Origin: Polytrichum commune
Lineage: Eukaryota; Streptophyta; Polytrichopsida; Polytrichales; Polytrichaceae
Direction: 5' to 3'
Assembly: GCA_950295325.1 (NCBI GenBank)
Contig: OX485809.1
Span: 38,781,081-38,845,080, forward strand
Length of the DNA stretch: 64,000 nt
Shown: positions 11,019-24,476 of the stretch, one piece after another
Position numbering within the stretch: the first letter of the stretch is position 1
How the letters are laid out: every line of letters begins with the position of its first letter
Made by a program: the position numbers and the translations under genes
The notes under the pieces: model-generated
Databases searched by the model: none
What the model was told of the DNA's origin: nothing
What the model saw: the letters and a program-made list of their open reading frames with translations, nothing else

Positions 11019-13390
11019 TTAGGGGGCATTTAGGGCATTTAGGTAGCAAAGAGCAAAGACTTTGAAACAACTTGAAGAACTTAGAAAACCAAAGTTGGGT
11101 TGATGTGTAGAGAAGATCATTGAAGGTCACCGTACATTGTGAAAGAAAATTACCTTAAGAGATCAAATTGTATGTATGTCGGGATCTCTAGCATGTGGGA
11201 GATGCGAGATGTGTTTCATACTTCATTGAGATGTTGAATTTCCTCCCTGCCTACATAATCTCGGGCTTAAAGTGTTTCAACTTCATGAATTGAAAGGTCG
11301 GGGATTCCACATAGGTGGGTTGTTGAGAGTGGACAAACTTTAGGCATAAGAAGAATTTGGGTGGTGGGCGCCCAAATACTGGTAGAGACCATTGGTTGTC
11401 AAATCTATATAAAATTTGAGGTGGGTGGTTCGTTTGGCTTCGTCTTCATGGTCCTATGGTCTCTATTGCGTTTCCAAGTTTGATTGTGTTTGAGTTTTGG
11501 ATAAGGTGAGCACACATGACTTGGTGTAATTTGAAGTCAAAATGCCTCAAATTGTGCACATAATGCCATGAAGCTTTCACGACTTCTGTTTGATTTTGGG
11601 ATTATCAAAGAGGTAGAGCTTTCAAATTGTAGTGATTGTAGTGATGCATCTTCATGCCATTGTAGGATCTTATGACAACGTTCAATTGTCTTGTTTGAGA
11701 TTTGTGTTGTATTTTCTAATACTTTGTTGTTGAAGGGGTAAGGTAGGAAAACCGAAAACGGTGAATGACCACTACTGGTGCACTAGACTAGGGGTAGAAT
11801 GTTTATTGTGGACCCCATATGACTAATTGTAAAAGGGGTGGCTCGAAAAGGATAAGCGGGATGCAATGATTGGTTGAATAGGTGTTGTTTCACACCACTT
11901 GCGATCGCTTTTGAATGCCATTGAGTTAATTATTTGGTGTGCATTGTATGCAGAGTAGGATGTTTTGATGCTTAAATTAGGGAGACTCGTGTACAATAAG
12001 AGGTTTGACTTACTTATTTCTTTGGGAAAATGTAACCAAGGATTTACAAGGAATCAAATTACAAAAGAATTTACATTCTTTATCATTTCCTCTTTGAAAA
12101 ATTTTGCACAAATTTCAAGCCACCATTTTTGGCCAAACCAACTTATTTTCACCATTTTCCGTATGTCTGCCTTAAGCGTTGTAACTTAACTCAAAATCTT
12201 GGGATGTGGTTGCGCATCAAAATCTTTGTCTTCACGCTTTTGAGTTCACATAAATCTCTACCACCTTTTATGGATATAATGGTTCCTCGAACTTGCATGC
12301 GTCAACTAAACGATAACCTAGAGCCTTGAAAAGTTTTGGATAGTGAATATGTCATGTCTTAGGAATTGTCACTATACACCGTGGATCAACCTATGCAAGG
12401 CTCGCATGGCACACCAATATTAATCCTAATATGACAAGTGAGAAAGCCAAATTTTTAATAGCCCAAACCCACTCTTTTAGCATGTTACTCTAAGCCTTGA
12501 GAAAACTTGGTTAACTTTACGGATCAATTCTCAAACTCATAATCAAGCTTAGCCAACTCACTGGAAATTGCAGTTCGATCCCAAGACAAATGTACACACA
12601 ACTCTAATGTAGCATATCAATGACTCTCCATGTGCCACATTGCCTTAAGTGGTCCCCTTGCCATTGATGCTCAACCACAAGAAAATGTTGTCCTCTAACT
12701 GTGTTATCGACCATCCACCTACTTGGGGGTCGCCGAATGCGACCAATGACCCATATGACGTGTATCTTGGATTGGCCTGGGACATGTGCCATTATAGTCC
12801 TTTGCACTCATGTATACGACACATTAGTGTAACATGGTCCCCCTTTGTTTCCAAAACTATGGGCAATGGTAGGGTTGACAACCACCACACCTTTTATTGT
12901 ATATAGATTTTTTGTAGAATAAAATTGCATGGGGCATTCATCATAAGCTAGAGGCCCCTAATTCAACTACTTATCTTAATCAAACACCTATTTTTGAATG
13001 ATATGTGGTTAAGTGTAGTTCCAAGAACAACTACCAAAAAGACACGTGTTAAAAAAAAATCAGACTATGTGTTCACATTATCATAACCATTCTAAGCTCA
13101 ATAGTTAACATAAGGAGGAGGGCGCTATATTACCATTTAATCGAGCACAAGAAGAATAGTGACTTTATCAAGAACAAGAGATTCATATGAGCTCCAAAAA
13201 TTGTGAGGAAAGTGGCTATGGCCTCGATTTGGATATATTCACCCTCTCACACTAATTGTGTGTTTCATATATAGGAGATGTATACCCGTTGCAAAAAAAG
13301 AGTAAACATTTAAGACCCATATCTATCTACCTTAGAAGGTCTTTTGCTTTCAACCTAGCTAAAAGTATGTATGGCTCGAGCCTTTTAGCA

Positions 13391-13490
13391 TGGGGCCATG
13401 CCATGAGTGACACGTCATACGGACCATGCCATACGTGACACGTCATGCAGGCCATGCCATAAGTGACACGTCATGTAACACCATGCCATG
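13391..13490. repeat. 28-bp tandem repeat carrying TGACACGTCA, upstream of SEC16
   Basis: Three exact copies of TGACACGTCA start at 13,408, 13,436 and 13,464, spaced exactly 28 bases. Each is followed by a variable 8-base part and 'ccatgccat'. TGACACGTCA has an ACGT core of the type bound by plant bZIP factors. The array lies about 0.8 kb 5' of the SEC16 start codon. A regulatory role is inferred from motif and position only. Confidence 0.6.
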
Positions 13491-14211
13491 GGGCCCAAAC
13501 ATAACATAGGATGGGATGTGCCATGGCATGCAGCGGCATCGAGCGGGGCCTAGCGAATGCAGTTGCGGAGGAGGAAAGAAGCTGGGGCAGCTATGGTGAG
13601 GTAGGGTTTCGTCAGGTGGGCAGCAGCAGCGTCCATGGCGATGGCCCAGCTTGCTAGGTAGTCAACAACATTCCACGCTGATTATGCAACTACGGATGAT
13701 GCCGTAACCGCACTTCCCATCCCCTCCAACAATCTCGATCTATCATAAGCCAAACATCCAGTACCCAGCAGGGTTTGGTTTTCGGCACTCAGTTCAACTT
13801 AGGTCAAAAGCAGGGTTACGAGGTTCACCGCGAGCCTGTTGACCATGGCGGAGCCATTCCGTTGCAAGATCTGAGGAGGGAGAGATGGCAGACTTGTGCT
13901 TCAATGGCAGGAGGTTTTAGACGGTAGTTTGAAGTGGCGTAGGGTTCGGTCGAAACAAGGATTCATCGCGAGCTTCAAAGAGGCGATGATGGCAGAGCCG
14001 TTTTGTTGTGAGATCTGATAAGCATCGATGAGAGGGTTTGAGAACTTCGTTTGAAGTGGTGAGTTGTGGAACTTTTTGTCGATGTTATGAAGGGTTTGAC
14101 GATTTGGGAGTAGGGAGTTTTTGATGGATCTGTGAATCGAGATGCGTTGCCGTTACGGCTGGACGAGGAGGGAGGAGGCGGTAGGAGCTGGGAAAGAGTG
14201 AAGCGGAAGAG

Positions 14212-14221
14212 TGACACGTGG
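14212..14221. promoter_or_regulatory. G-box/ABRE-like TGACACGTGG just 5' of SEC16
   Basis: TGACACGTGG (reverse CCACGTGTCA) lies about 43 bases before the first ATG of SEC16, in the probable promoter or leader. It contains the palindromic G-box CACGTG. It shares TGACACGT with the upstream 28-bp repeats. No convincing TATA box was seen nearby. Confidence 0.4.
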
Positions 14222-14263
14222 GGTTAGGGGATTGGAGAGAAAGTAATTTGACTCGGGGGTGGG

Positions 14264-17200
14264 ATGGGGTTAGAGGTCGGAGACGGATCTCCATCCGCGT
14301 CTACATCCGAGGGAGCCATGGAAGATCCGGTAGCGCCTTTGATTGAATCATGTGAGGCACTTGATCTGGGAGGAGCAAGCGATGACGTGACGGCGTTGGC
14401 GGACAGCAATGGACACCTGACGACGACGGAGGAGGAGGAAGGAGCAGAGCACGGGATCAGTGAACAAGGGGAGACTCCAATTGCGCAGGCGGGCGAAGAA
14501 GTGCCTCCGGTCCAGCCGGTGTCAGGGTTTCAACCCCAGAAGAAGAGTTGGAGCGATTTCAATGCAGTGTCTGCGCGGACATTCGGAGAGCAGAGCTCGT
14601 TTGGGTCTTTTTCGGATTTTCTTGCAGACCTGCCATCTGAATCTTCCCCTTCTCAGCCTTCACATATGACAGCAATGGGATCGGATGTCGATTTTTTCAG
14701 TTGGGCTGAAGGTGAATCGGATGCATCGCCAATCATAGGAATTGGGTCAGGTTTCACTACTCCTCAGCCTCAGCCTCCAGCTGTGCCTGCGGTACAGGAG
14801 GCATTGGCCGAAGAGGAGCCTATAATAGCAGGGAATGACGATGATGTTCTACATGAAGTGTCCCCCGCATCATCACAAATAGAAGAGCAACATCAAAATC
14901 TGGCATTGGATCATCAGCAGCAGGTGGCAACATGGTCTGAATATTCAGCTGACCAAGGGCAGAATGTTGTTGCTGAGGCAGATGCATTGCAGAGTGCAGA
15001 AGACCCTTATCCTGGATGGTACTATGATTATCAGGTAAATGAATGGCGACAAATCGAGGGGTACAGTGCAGGTGGAACTGCTGCAGTGGAGACATCAATG
15101 ACCCAATACATTGAACAGTCATCTATCAACAATGCCCTAGAAATGGCTGGTTCTTTGGAACCGGACGGAAGTCAGATGCAGGGTGAAGTTGTGCAGTCTC
15201 ACTCTGGATTGGAGGACTCTCAAGCTTGGGGCGTGCAATCCAGTGCAACTCAAACAACAACAGATCAGTATCCGGGCTGGACTTGGGATCCTTACTCACA
15301 AACATGGCTCCCAGTCGCAGGGTATGAGGAATCAACACAGGCCTATACTGGGCAGGAGCAATCGTGGTATGGACAGCAAGAGCAGCAGCAAGAGCAGCAG
15401 GCGTCGTACAATGATCAAGCTTATGGGTCAACCAGTGGCGATCAACAAGATCCTTCTCAGCAGCTGTCTCAATCTTTTTACTCTGGATATATGCCTGATA
15501 GCACGAATGTGGTGAGCAGTGGGTATACATCTCAAAGTGTGAATTCAGTGAACCCTAGTTTAGGGTATGGGCAAGAGGCGAAACCTTGGCAACCTGAACT
15601 GCCGCACAATAATGCAATGGGAGGTGTGGCCCCTGCAATTTTCACTCCACAGATGAATGGGAGTCACGGTTGGGCGCCATCTATGTATAACATTTCTGAA
15701 ACAGCTGTGAGCCCAAGCGCACTGGCAAATACATTCTCTCCCGTGGACCCATATTCTCAATCAAGTTCATATCATGGATACTCACAAAATGGCATGCTAG
15801 ACAATTTCTCACAGCCAAGTTGGGGTAGTAATTCTCAGTACAATCAGTACCAACACAAATCCACAAATCCAACAGCTCCTCCTCCTAAAAATGTTCAGGA
15901 GGCTATGCAGACATGTGTTGGACGACCTCCTCATATACTTGCTACATTTGGATTTGGGGGTAAACTGATCTTCATGAAGCTTAGGGATCCTGTGACTCTG
16001 CATACAAGCAATGGCGACCAGGTATGTAAGCTAACACTAGCTGTTACTGTTTCACCAGTTGACTTTGTAGGACATCCTGCCTCGCTTTGTAGGGATTCAT
16101 GGTTAAATGTCCCTTATTTGCAACTGCAAAGAAGTGGTATGTTTGCTTGTGTTTGACTTTCTACATGCTGATTAAAATGTATACCTTTCATGGTGGAAGT
16201 GGTGGTGTAAGGGACAATTGCAATTCTAAACATGTACTCATTTGGTGTTAGATGATGTTTTATGTTGATAAATTTAGCTGTGTCATGTTACATTCTATGA
16301 TTGTTTCTCTTACTGTGTAAACTTATTTTACCAAAGCTGGGCAATTCAGTTGCAAACCCTTACTTTTAAACTAGGTGGGATGGTCAAGTTTATCTGCTGA
16401 TAAACTTAGAGACAAGTGAGTAGCTGCTGGAAAAAAGTATATGATTGGTTTTTCAAGGGAGTAGTTTTTGCCGTTGGAATGTTGGATTTGGTAGGACTAC
16501 TGGCATAAGATTGAACAAGTTGTAAAATGCATTAATTGCAACTCTAGCAATTTTTTTGAAACTGGACTGCAAAACATTTAAACTGCAAAAAGAAGTTGAT
16601 CTTAATGTCAGGATATCTCTAATGGCTTGTTACTTCATGGAGCAGGCTACTGCAAGTGGTCAAGCATGGATGCCAGGTCCAGTGCAGGTTAAAAATTTGG
16701 GCATGTATTTATATAAGGAATCCAGCTATACGGGCCCACTCATGGGTGGTGGAGCAAGTTCAAAAGACTTAAACAAGTGGATTGATGATCGTGTATCCAC
16801 ATATCAGCCCTATGATTCTTCTCGGCTGTTGTTGGGTCTCCTGAAGGTTGCATGTCAGCACTATGGGAAGCTACGATCTCTTAATGGGACTGCTAGCAAT
16901 TCTTCCATGGTATGGTTTTGTTTCTTTACTCCACTGCAAGAAACCCTTGGTACTGGACCAACTGATCTGGTTGAGGGGTGTGGAGTTTGAGCATTTTCTT
17001 TATCTTTATGTGGTTCCATATGGCATGATTAAGGATTTTAAATGGATTTTTTAATACCTCACTTGTGAGAAAGACCTAGAGTTTGAGCAAGGCTGCATGG
17101 TTTGCAGGAGGAAGATGGACCAGAGGCAGCGTTGGCCAAGCTTCTTGCAGGCTCTGCAGGGGATCAAGGTGCATACCCAGGAGGGGTGCATAGGAGCACA

Positions 17201-20200
17201 TTAGCATTGCAGGGAGTGCCTTCAGAGCAGCAACTAGAGGTACAACCCTCTTCTATTTGGTTCAGATTCACTTTATGCAGTGGTTTTCTTATCAAGTCTT
17301 AAGGAATCTAATTTTTGGTTTATTTAGGGTTTCCTTGTTTCTTTCAATGTCACAGGGACAATCAATGTAGCAAGAGCATAGTGTACTTGTTTGTTGTGAT
17401 ATTGGAACGTCAGATCTCTACTTGTGAGTGTTTATTTTTTAGTCATCTGAGAAATGAACTGTTCCTATTGATGCTGCTGGAAAGGTCACTTCAGCAGAGG
17501 TGAAAAAGCTTCTAGTATCTGGGAAGAGGAAGGAGGCCTTGATGTGCGCACAGCAAGGGGAGCTATGGGGTGTTGCAATTGTTCTTGCCCGTCAACTTGG
17601 TGAAAAGGTAAGGACTTTCAATATTGTTGGATTTCCTTGGAGGTGTTTATTTCTAAGTTTTGAGTACGATGCCTAAACATATCATTGGCTGTAGATCTGC
17701 TAAGATCAAATAACACAACAAAATTCTTGGATGCCACAATGAATGGAGTATCTATGAGGGGCGAGTATGTGTAGACCAGGTATAGCATCTGATCAGCTTC
17801 AATGTTCACAATAATATGGTTGTGATGGCGAGAGTGTCATTGTGCAGTTTTATTCAGATACGGTAATGGAGATGGCAAGAAGACAGTTTGTTGCGGGATC
17901 CCCACTACGGACACTCAGTCTATTGCTTGCTGGGCAACCTGCAGAAGTTTTTGCAGTGCCTCCAGTGCAACCAGGGAATTTTATGGAAGGTGCCACTGCT
18001 GCCAATAACTCAAGTCAGGTACAGTCATTCTCTAAACATTCCTGGATTCTTTGTATCTTATGCATGAAAATTTGATTCACTTTCAGTAGGTTGGTCTGTA
18101 TCTGGTAATTTCAACCTGGTTGTAATTCATCTAGTTTTTGCACCATTTTTCCAAGTTTGGTTGAGCTGAGTCAACTCCGTGTGCTTCTATAAGCAAAGTT
18201 TAGTTGCATCCTAGTGCTTTGCCTATGTTGTCATGGTTTTCTCTTCTCTGGTTTAAGATTATATGCCAATTTGACTATTTGTTAAGGGTATATAGTTGAT
18301 AGTTATAATTAAAAGTATCAACTATATACCATTGTATTATCAAATTGATGGTTTTATTTCTCAATTGAAGACCACCACAGGTATTAGAGATTCACTTGCA
18401 TGCCTGTACGTAATTTTCTTTGCAAATATAAAAATGGTTCAGACATAGTTCTTCAACAGTGTAGGTGAATGTAAGAATTGCTTATCTTATGGTGATGTTG
18501 CAGGATGTAGTTGGGGCCATGTTGGATGAATGGCAAGAGAATCTTGCAATAATGGCGGCTAATCGCACAGTTGGGGATGAGCGTGTCATCTTACATCTAG
18601 GTGACCGCCTGTGGGGGGTCCGTGGAGAGGTAATTTATTTGTTCTGTCCAAGTAACCACCTGGAGACTGTTAGTGGTGTTACCAATTTTGATGTTGTTGT
18701 TCACACTGTGAATGCTCACGTGCATAGAAAAGAACGTGGATTAACATTGATGATGATGAGATTCAAATTCATACTAATTTGCTGATTCTTGTTCTACACA
18801 ATGGAATAGTCTCCTTCCTTTCGATTATGCAAGGATCTGGTCTTTGTATGGTAATGTAGGTCACATGAAGTGATTATAGCTACACTTGTCACATGGATAC
18901 GAAGGTTTAACCAAGGGGGTTGTCTTTCAAAAATCTCAATTTATTGCACAGGATTTTCCATCGCATATGTTATTCTTTCCTAGTGTCCATAGATGATATA
19001 AGGATCAATCTCACTTTGTTTTGAGTCGGCCTTGGCAGGTTGGAGCTGCACATTTGTGTTATTTAGTTGCAGACGTCAACTTGGAATGCTACTCTGGGAC
19101 TTCAAGGCTGTGTTTGATCGGCGCTGATCACTGCAAGAACCCACGGACCTATGTTACTGCAGAGGCTATTCAGGTGACTTTTTCTTTCTTTGTGTCATGC
19201 CATTGTCCAATCCTAATGCCATTCCTATTAGGGCAGTGTGTGAAACCTGCTTTGATGTAGTTCGTCTATCTCAATGGATGAGTCTGTTTAACCTGTAAGG
19301 ACCATACCTTGGTGAACAAAGATTATAATACGAGTTTATAGGGGCTAATGGCTCTGTCAGAGAGCATGGAGTTTATTCTTTGCTACTTATGATATGGAAG
19401 GGAGGTAAATATAAGGTTAGTAGAAGAGTTTGCAATGTTCTGACAATGTCTTTTTCCCCTGTATATGTGGTACAGCGAACAGAGATATTTGAGCATGCAA
19501 AGGTGCTTGGCAACCCACAATCTGTGCTATTGACGTTTCAACCCTACAAACTTGTGTATGCTGAGATGCTCACAGAGGCTGGAAAGACTGCTGAAGCCCT
19601 TAGGTTTGTGCCATTTTTTCTATAATTTGTGTTCCAACTCAGATGATCATGCCCTGTTATTAAGGTTGGACATTTGGAGAGCCTGACTCTCAGCATTGAA
19701 ATTTGCACTATGTTGGTTTCCAACTTCCCAAACGCACTTTGTGTTCTCAGTGCCATTCTCCTTTGCTGTTTGTTAGGAAAAGGAAACAAAGAAACTCTTA
19801 AGATTTGGAAAGAGTATGTACTTGACTGCTTGTGGACTGTTCTTTGGTTGCCCAAGTTTGTCAGTATCATAAAGATATATCTTACATTAACTTAAATTTA
19901 AAATCACTTGTGGCATGTTCTAATATACCAATGTGTCAACTTGCATGGCATCTTACAAGTTGGAATGTTTTCTTTCATCTGTTGATTTATATCCAGTCAG
20001 TCTAGAGTAGCAATGTCCAGGATAGAGGTGATATACAATGAAAGTTGTGGGTCACTAGAGCTTAGGTGTTGTGGTATGCAAATAGTCCCTGTAACATAGT
20101 GTTGGCACATCTGTTTATTGTTATTTTTAATTGAAATCATCAGATCTGTTGTGATCGCTATGTTTACAGGTACTGCAACACAGTACTTAAGACATTGAAG

Positions 20201-22564
20201 ACAGCAGGTCGCACGCCAGATGTGGAGGCCTGTAGGATATTGGCAACAAACATGGAGGAGCGTCTTCGTGTGCACCAGCAGGTTTGGACTACATTCATTG
20301 ATTTAGTTATCAAATGAGCATGTGTTTGAATTTTTTTTGTAAAATCCTACACTCAAATTTGTACAGGTCCTTCTGTGTGTTTAAGATTGATTAAAAATGG
20401 AATAATATTAGTGCACCATGTGATGTTTCTCTGGTGATGAGATGGGAATCTACTTAGTGCTACTATATACATGTATTTGTGTTATTCCAATTCTTGGTCA
20501 AGCTTATTACTGTAGTACAGAACCTTGTTCATATCCATAGTGATGCTGTGAAGCCTATTTATACTTCAGCAAAGTGAAATTTATGCTATTTTTCTATGTG
20601 CAGGATGGGCATGGCTCAAGGTTAGCTCCTGGAAAGTTAGTAAACCGCTTTATTAGCACTATGGATTGGAGCATCCATAAATTAATAGGGGGGCCACCAG
20701 CTGCTCCAGCAGCAGATCCATATGGATACAAACCACTAGAAAATGGTGGTGATTACCATAGCAATACCACTCTGCAAACTGAAACAAGCTCAGGGCAGCG
20801 ATTTGGTGCACCTTTGGCACCATCAGCTTCTATTGCAACTTCCATGGAGCGTCTACCTGAGGAGCCTAAGCGTGGACCAGCTAGGAGTCAATCTGAACCA
20901 GACTTCGGCAGGAATGCTAAGCAGGTCTATTATGCCTTGGTGTACTAATCAAATTTGTCATAAAATGTGTATTTGTTAAATGTCTTTACCTACTTCTGAG
21001 ATGCTCTGGTGTCCTCAAAGGCAGATGCATAGTCTATGACTCTTTGTGTATTACTAATTTTTTAATATTTTTTCTGTCATGCAGGGAGGGGATGGTGCTG
21101 GTTCATCCCCTAGAGCTGGCGGTTTGAGCCGTCTAGGTCTTGGTCGACTGGGCAGCACATTTCTTCAGAAAGCAACTGGCCTATGGGGTTCCCAGAAAAA
21201 AGAGGTATACATTTAGTCATATGTGGACACTGGAGAACTGAATCATAGTTTTAGAATACGTTGATAATCTTTTTCAGAGATTGATAATAGGCAAGGGGGC
21301 AGAATGTGCCAAGTGAGAGAATGCTTCATTTTCCAGGTCTGGTTATGATTGAATGTTTGAAATATCTCACACAAAATTGGTGGGATTCTTGTTACAGGCT
21401 AAACTTGGAGAAGCAAATAAGTTCTATTATGACGAGAAGCTAAAGAAATGGGTTGAAGAAGGTGTGGAGGCAGCTCCTGAAGCGGCACTACCTCCACCCC
21501 CACCAACAACTTCCAGCTTTATGGGATCTAGTCCTCAAGATGAAAGCCAGACTCCACCTTCTGCAACTTTGAAGCCTGGGATCCCCCCTATGATTCCTAG
21601 TGGAAGCAACCAATTTTCGAATCGCCGACAAGCTGGTGTTCGGTCCAGGTATGAGAATATATAATCATCAATTTTCTGAAGATACGAAGTGTGGAATTTT
21701 GGTTTAAACAGGAAAATGTTACGTCCTTTTAAGGATAGGTCACATTACTGCAAGACTAACTGTTCTTATTGGGACTTATTGTACAGGTATGTAGATACCT
21801 TCAACAAAGGGGGTTCGACAACTCCCACAAAATCACTAATGCCGTCGTTATTACCACCTCCAAGAGCAGGTGGGGCTACGCCATCTATGCCTGCTATGTT
21901 TGTTCCAGCACCTGTCCCTTCTAGCAGCTTGAATGAGAGCACCGGTGAAATGGGTGATTTCTTCATGAATGGAGCTTCAAGGAATGGTGATGAGAGTACC
22001 AGTCTGGGAGCAGCTACAGAAGCAGCAGATTTTAATTTTTACAGTGGAAGAGGGAGCCAAACTCACACAGTAATGAATCGGTATGCAATGGTCCCTGATC
22101 TGACAAACTCAGAAAATGGACTTGCATTCCCAGCTTCAGAGAGCTCTGACAGGGACCAACTTGGAGGTCCTCCTACGTTTGGAGGTGCTCACACTAGGGC
22201 TGCTTCTTGGAGTGGCTACCCAAGTTCATATCAGAATTCACATTTTTCAGGCGAGGATGACTCTTATGGGACATCTTCAAGTGGAACTGATAGGTTTACT
22301 AGCTCAGAACATGTGCCAGTCATGGCATCTACCTCAGGGTCATCATCATCTTTTACCAACTTTTATGGGCCAAACAGTGGCATGATGAATGCCTCGTTGC
22401 CACCTCCACCACCTTTAGCTGCTCCAACTGACTCTCTGAGGGACATGGGGAGTGCGATTGCTGAGAGCAGGGATCCAAGTAGAGATGCCATGGGACAACA
22501 TTTCAAGGGAAGTCAATCTGTTGATTCTCTGGCTGTAGAGGAGATGCAAGAAGTGGAGCTTTAG
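14264..22564 (+). CDS. SEC16: Protein transport protein SEC16 (COPII ER exit-site scaffold)
   Basis: SEC16 organises ER exit sites and promotes COPII vesicle formation on the cytosolic face of the ER. The coding sequence joins 14264-16021, 16646-16909, 17108-17239, 17485-17607, 17848-18018, 18504-18629, 19039-19173, 19476-19603, 20170-20281, 20604-20924, 21085-21204, 21398-21648 and 21787-22564. It gives 1472 residues, close to the roughly 1350 of Arabidopsis SEC16. Every join keeps frame at GT-AG sites. The long first exon is disordered and acidic, with two W-rich repeats (PGWYYD near 250, PGWTWD near 337). The central conserved domain begins near 553 (GRPPHILATFGFGGKL) and continues with GPLMGGGASSKDLNKWID and LLKVACQHYGKL. 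The Sec16 C-terminal (Sec23-binding, helical) region has VKKLLVSGRKKEAL, AGSPLRTLSLLLAGQPAEVF, CLIGADH and FQPYKLVYAEML. Later landmarks are KFYYDEKLKKWVEEG and the join-spanning SRYVDTFN. An in-frame ATG at 14,318 is an alternative start. Very secure. Confidence 0.94.
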
Positions 22565-23570
22565 GCTGTAGAAGGTGGACTTGAACATGCTGGTGAAGCC
22601 AAGTCCTAATTTTTTTGTATTTGTCACTCATTAGATATTGTAACCTATTATACATGTGTGCAACACAACATCTTACTACAATTGCCCTTGCCGGAACCCT
22701 GCGGCGATATTTGGACAATACAAAGTGGAGCAGTAGTGCTAGTAAATTTCTCAACCAGCTGACGAATTGGCACCGGCTACGAACTGGTACATGTTTCCTC
22801 ATTTTATTTTGAAACTTTTAGGCATATTTGACTCCTGGAAATCCAAGTTTCAGGATAAGACTCTTTTATGTTCACTGGATTGCCAGGATTTTTTCAATAG
22901 TATTTAAAAGTCTGCAAACCAGGTCGTTGATGCATGGAAGGATTATATTGACAAATTAAGTCCCATTCTTATTCTAGAGCCATGTAGGTATGTCCAAGTA
23001 GATATTTTTCAGCAAAGACCTGGTTATTAACACAAGTGTGGGTTGTGTTACTTTTGCAGTGGTTAAGGGTGAAAGGTTGTGTAGATCAGCACAGCTTTCT
23101 TTCACAGCGGCTTCACCCATTGTTTACAAGTGCTGCTGGCTTCCTGTTTTGGCAATTGGAGCTGTGCAGCTCTTCAGGGCTCCAGAAAGAAAGGAGAATT
23201 GTCATTCAAGGACTCGTCTAGGAACTTCAGTTGTGTACAAAATTTTAAATTCGTAATTCATCTACCAGACTAAGGTTCTGTGTTTGGGAGTGGCCTCCTC
23301 TTGACCTTCCCTCTGTTTACAATTCTTATGGATGAAGCAAGTCAATTCTGGCAAGCAGAAATCGGAACAAAATGTGGTCAGGTTTTCCAGCTCTGGACAA
23401 TGCATGATTCTGCATCAGAAGTGGTATCTGTGTGATTTTGAGGCTCTTCACCTGAAGGTGGGCTTAATACAAGGTCAGCTCTAACTAGCATGAACAGGGA
23501 CTTAACATGCATTGGAATATTTGTGTAGTGACGTAGACGTGTGTTATTTGGATGCTTTCCTCTCTGCACC
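22565..23570. other. SEC16 3' untranslated and downstream region
   Basis: No further SEC16 exon is expected, since the frame ends at TAG 22,562-22,564. The short open frames here (for example 23,036-23,256) show no family resemblance. A degenerate R1 repeat begins near 23,570. Confidence 0.5.
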
Positions 23571-23942
23571 CACTTAATCAGTGCAAGATGATTAGCAAAT
23601 CCAAATTGTAGCCATAGCATTTCTCCTTATAATTTTCGGAGCTCAAATGAATATGTTATTCATTGTTGAAGTGAAGATTCTCGTGCTCATCAAGTGCCCA
23701 TATAGCTCCCTCACTGATGTTGACTATTGATATTTGTTGGCTAAGTTTGGAGAACTTCCCATGGATTCATATGCTCTAAAGTTAATTCTGCGTTGAACAA
23801 CGGCTTGGCTACCTATCCTCTTGAGGCAGTCTCACTTTCTTTGTGACCTTGCTGGACAAGGGCAAACACTTGGCATAAATTTATAACCATGTGGAAAGCA
23901 TCCTGGGATCTCTCTCATCATGGGGGCAACCCGACATTAAAA

Positions 23943-24476
23943 ACCACATTTGATAATGTCAAAGAGGTTTTTCTTGCAGAAAGTGGAACTCTTTCCATCT
24001 CTTGGGCATAAGCAAGATTACCTACATCTCAAGGATTTTTTCAAATACAAATGTGAATTGTACTTGAAGCAACCATTGACACCATCACAATGCAAGATCA
24101 TTGCCACTTATTGCACCTTGAATCATAGACTTGCCATCGAATCTAGATGGTGGTCAACTGTTCCTATCCGTGGAGATAATAGATTATGCCACTTTTTCTT
24201 ATCCAATGTAGTTGAAAATGAGGCACACTTTGTGCTAGAGTGTCCCCTATACAACCCCATTAGAGATAAGTTTCAATCATTATTTGAGAAGGCAATATTA
24301 GGGATTCTCAAGTCTTCCTTTCAATTAGATCAACAAGTTGATGTTAGCCTCTACCTCATCGAGGACATTGCACTCCGCCACACTAGGAAATTAGGTGGTT
24401 TGCCACCACCCTGATGAATCTTTAGTCCCATGAGCCTTTCGGCTTCCCATACTCTGAAATTCATTTCATTTCATTG
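23943..24476 (+). mobile_element. LINE 3' end with degenerate RT zinc-binding (zf-RVT) segment
   Basis: The frame 23,950-24,414 encodes about 154 residues resembling the C-terminus of plant non-LTR retrotransposon polyproteins. It has a zf-RVT-like segment (CHFFLSNVVENEAHFVLEC) followed by PLYNPIRDKF. The usual second Cys of the first CxxC is Phe here, so the finger looks broken. After the stop come 'tagtcccatgagcctttcgg' and a short (CATTT)n-like tail ending near 24,476, as expected of a LINE 3' end. No endonuclease or RT core lies upstream, so this is a 5'-truncated dead copy. A second fragment is at 31,335-32,040. Confidence 0.8.

Larger units (their letters stand above)
1..13550. other. 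Gene-free, repeat-rich region
   Basis: No reading frame here is longer than about 120 codons, and none shows a domain or a believable run of spliced exons. The sequence is a mosaic of degenerate dispersed repeats that recur elsewhere in the window; the recognisable ones have their own entries. Stretches such as 1210-1720, 5220-6600, 7840-9040 and 11020-13380 hold AT-rich sequence with scattered pieces of the same families and nothing else I can name. Confidence 0.7.

Noticed and set aside
13975-14409. Overlapping minus-strand Ser/Pro-rich frames over the SEC16 5' end
   Set aside because: They overlap the SEC16 leader and first exon, have no domain, and reflect local GC-rich composition.
15126-15530. 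134-codon minus-strand frame within SEC16 exon 1
   Set aside because: It is antisense to a Gln-rich coding region that is clearly SEC16.
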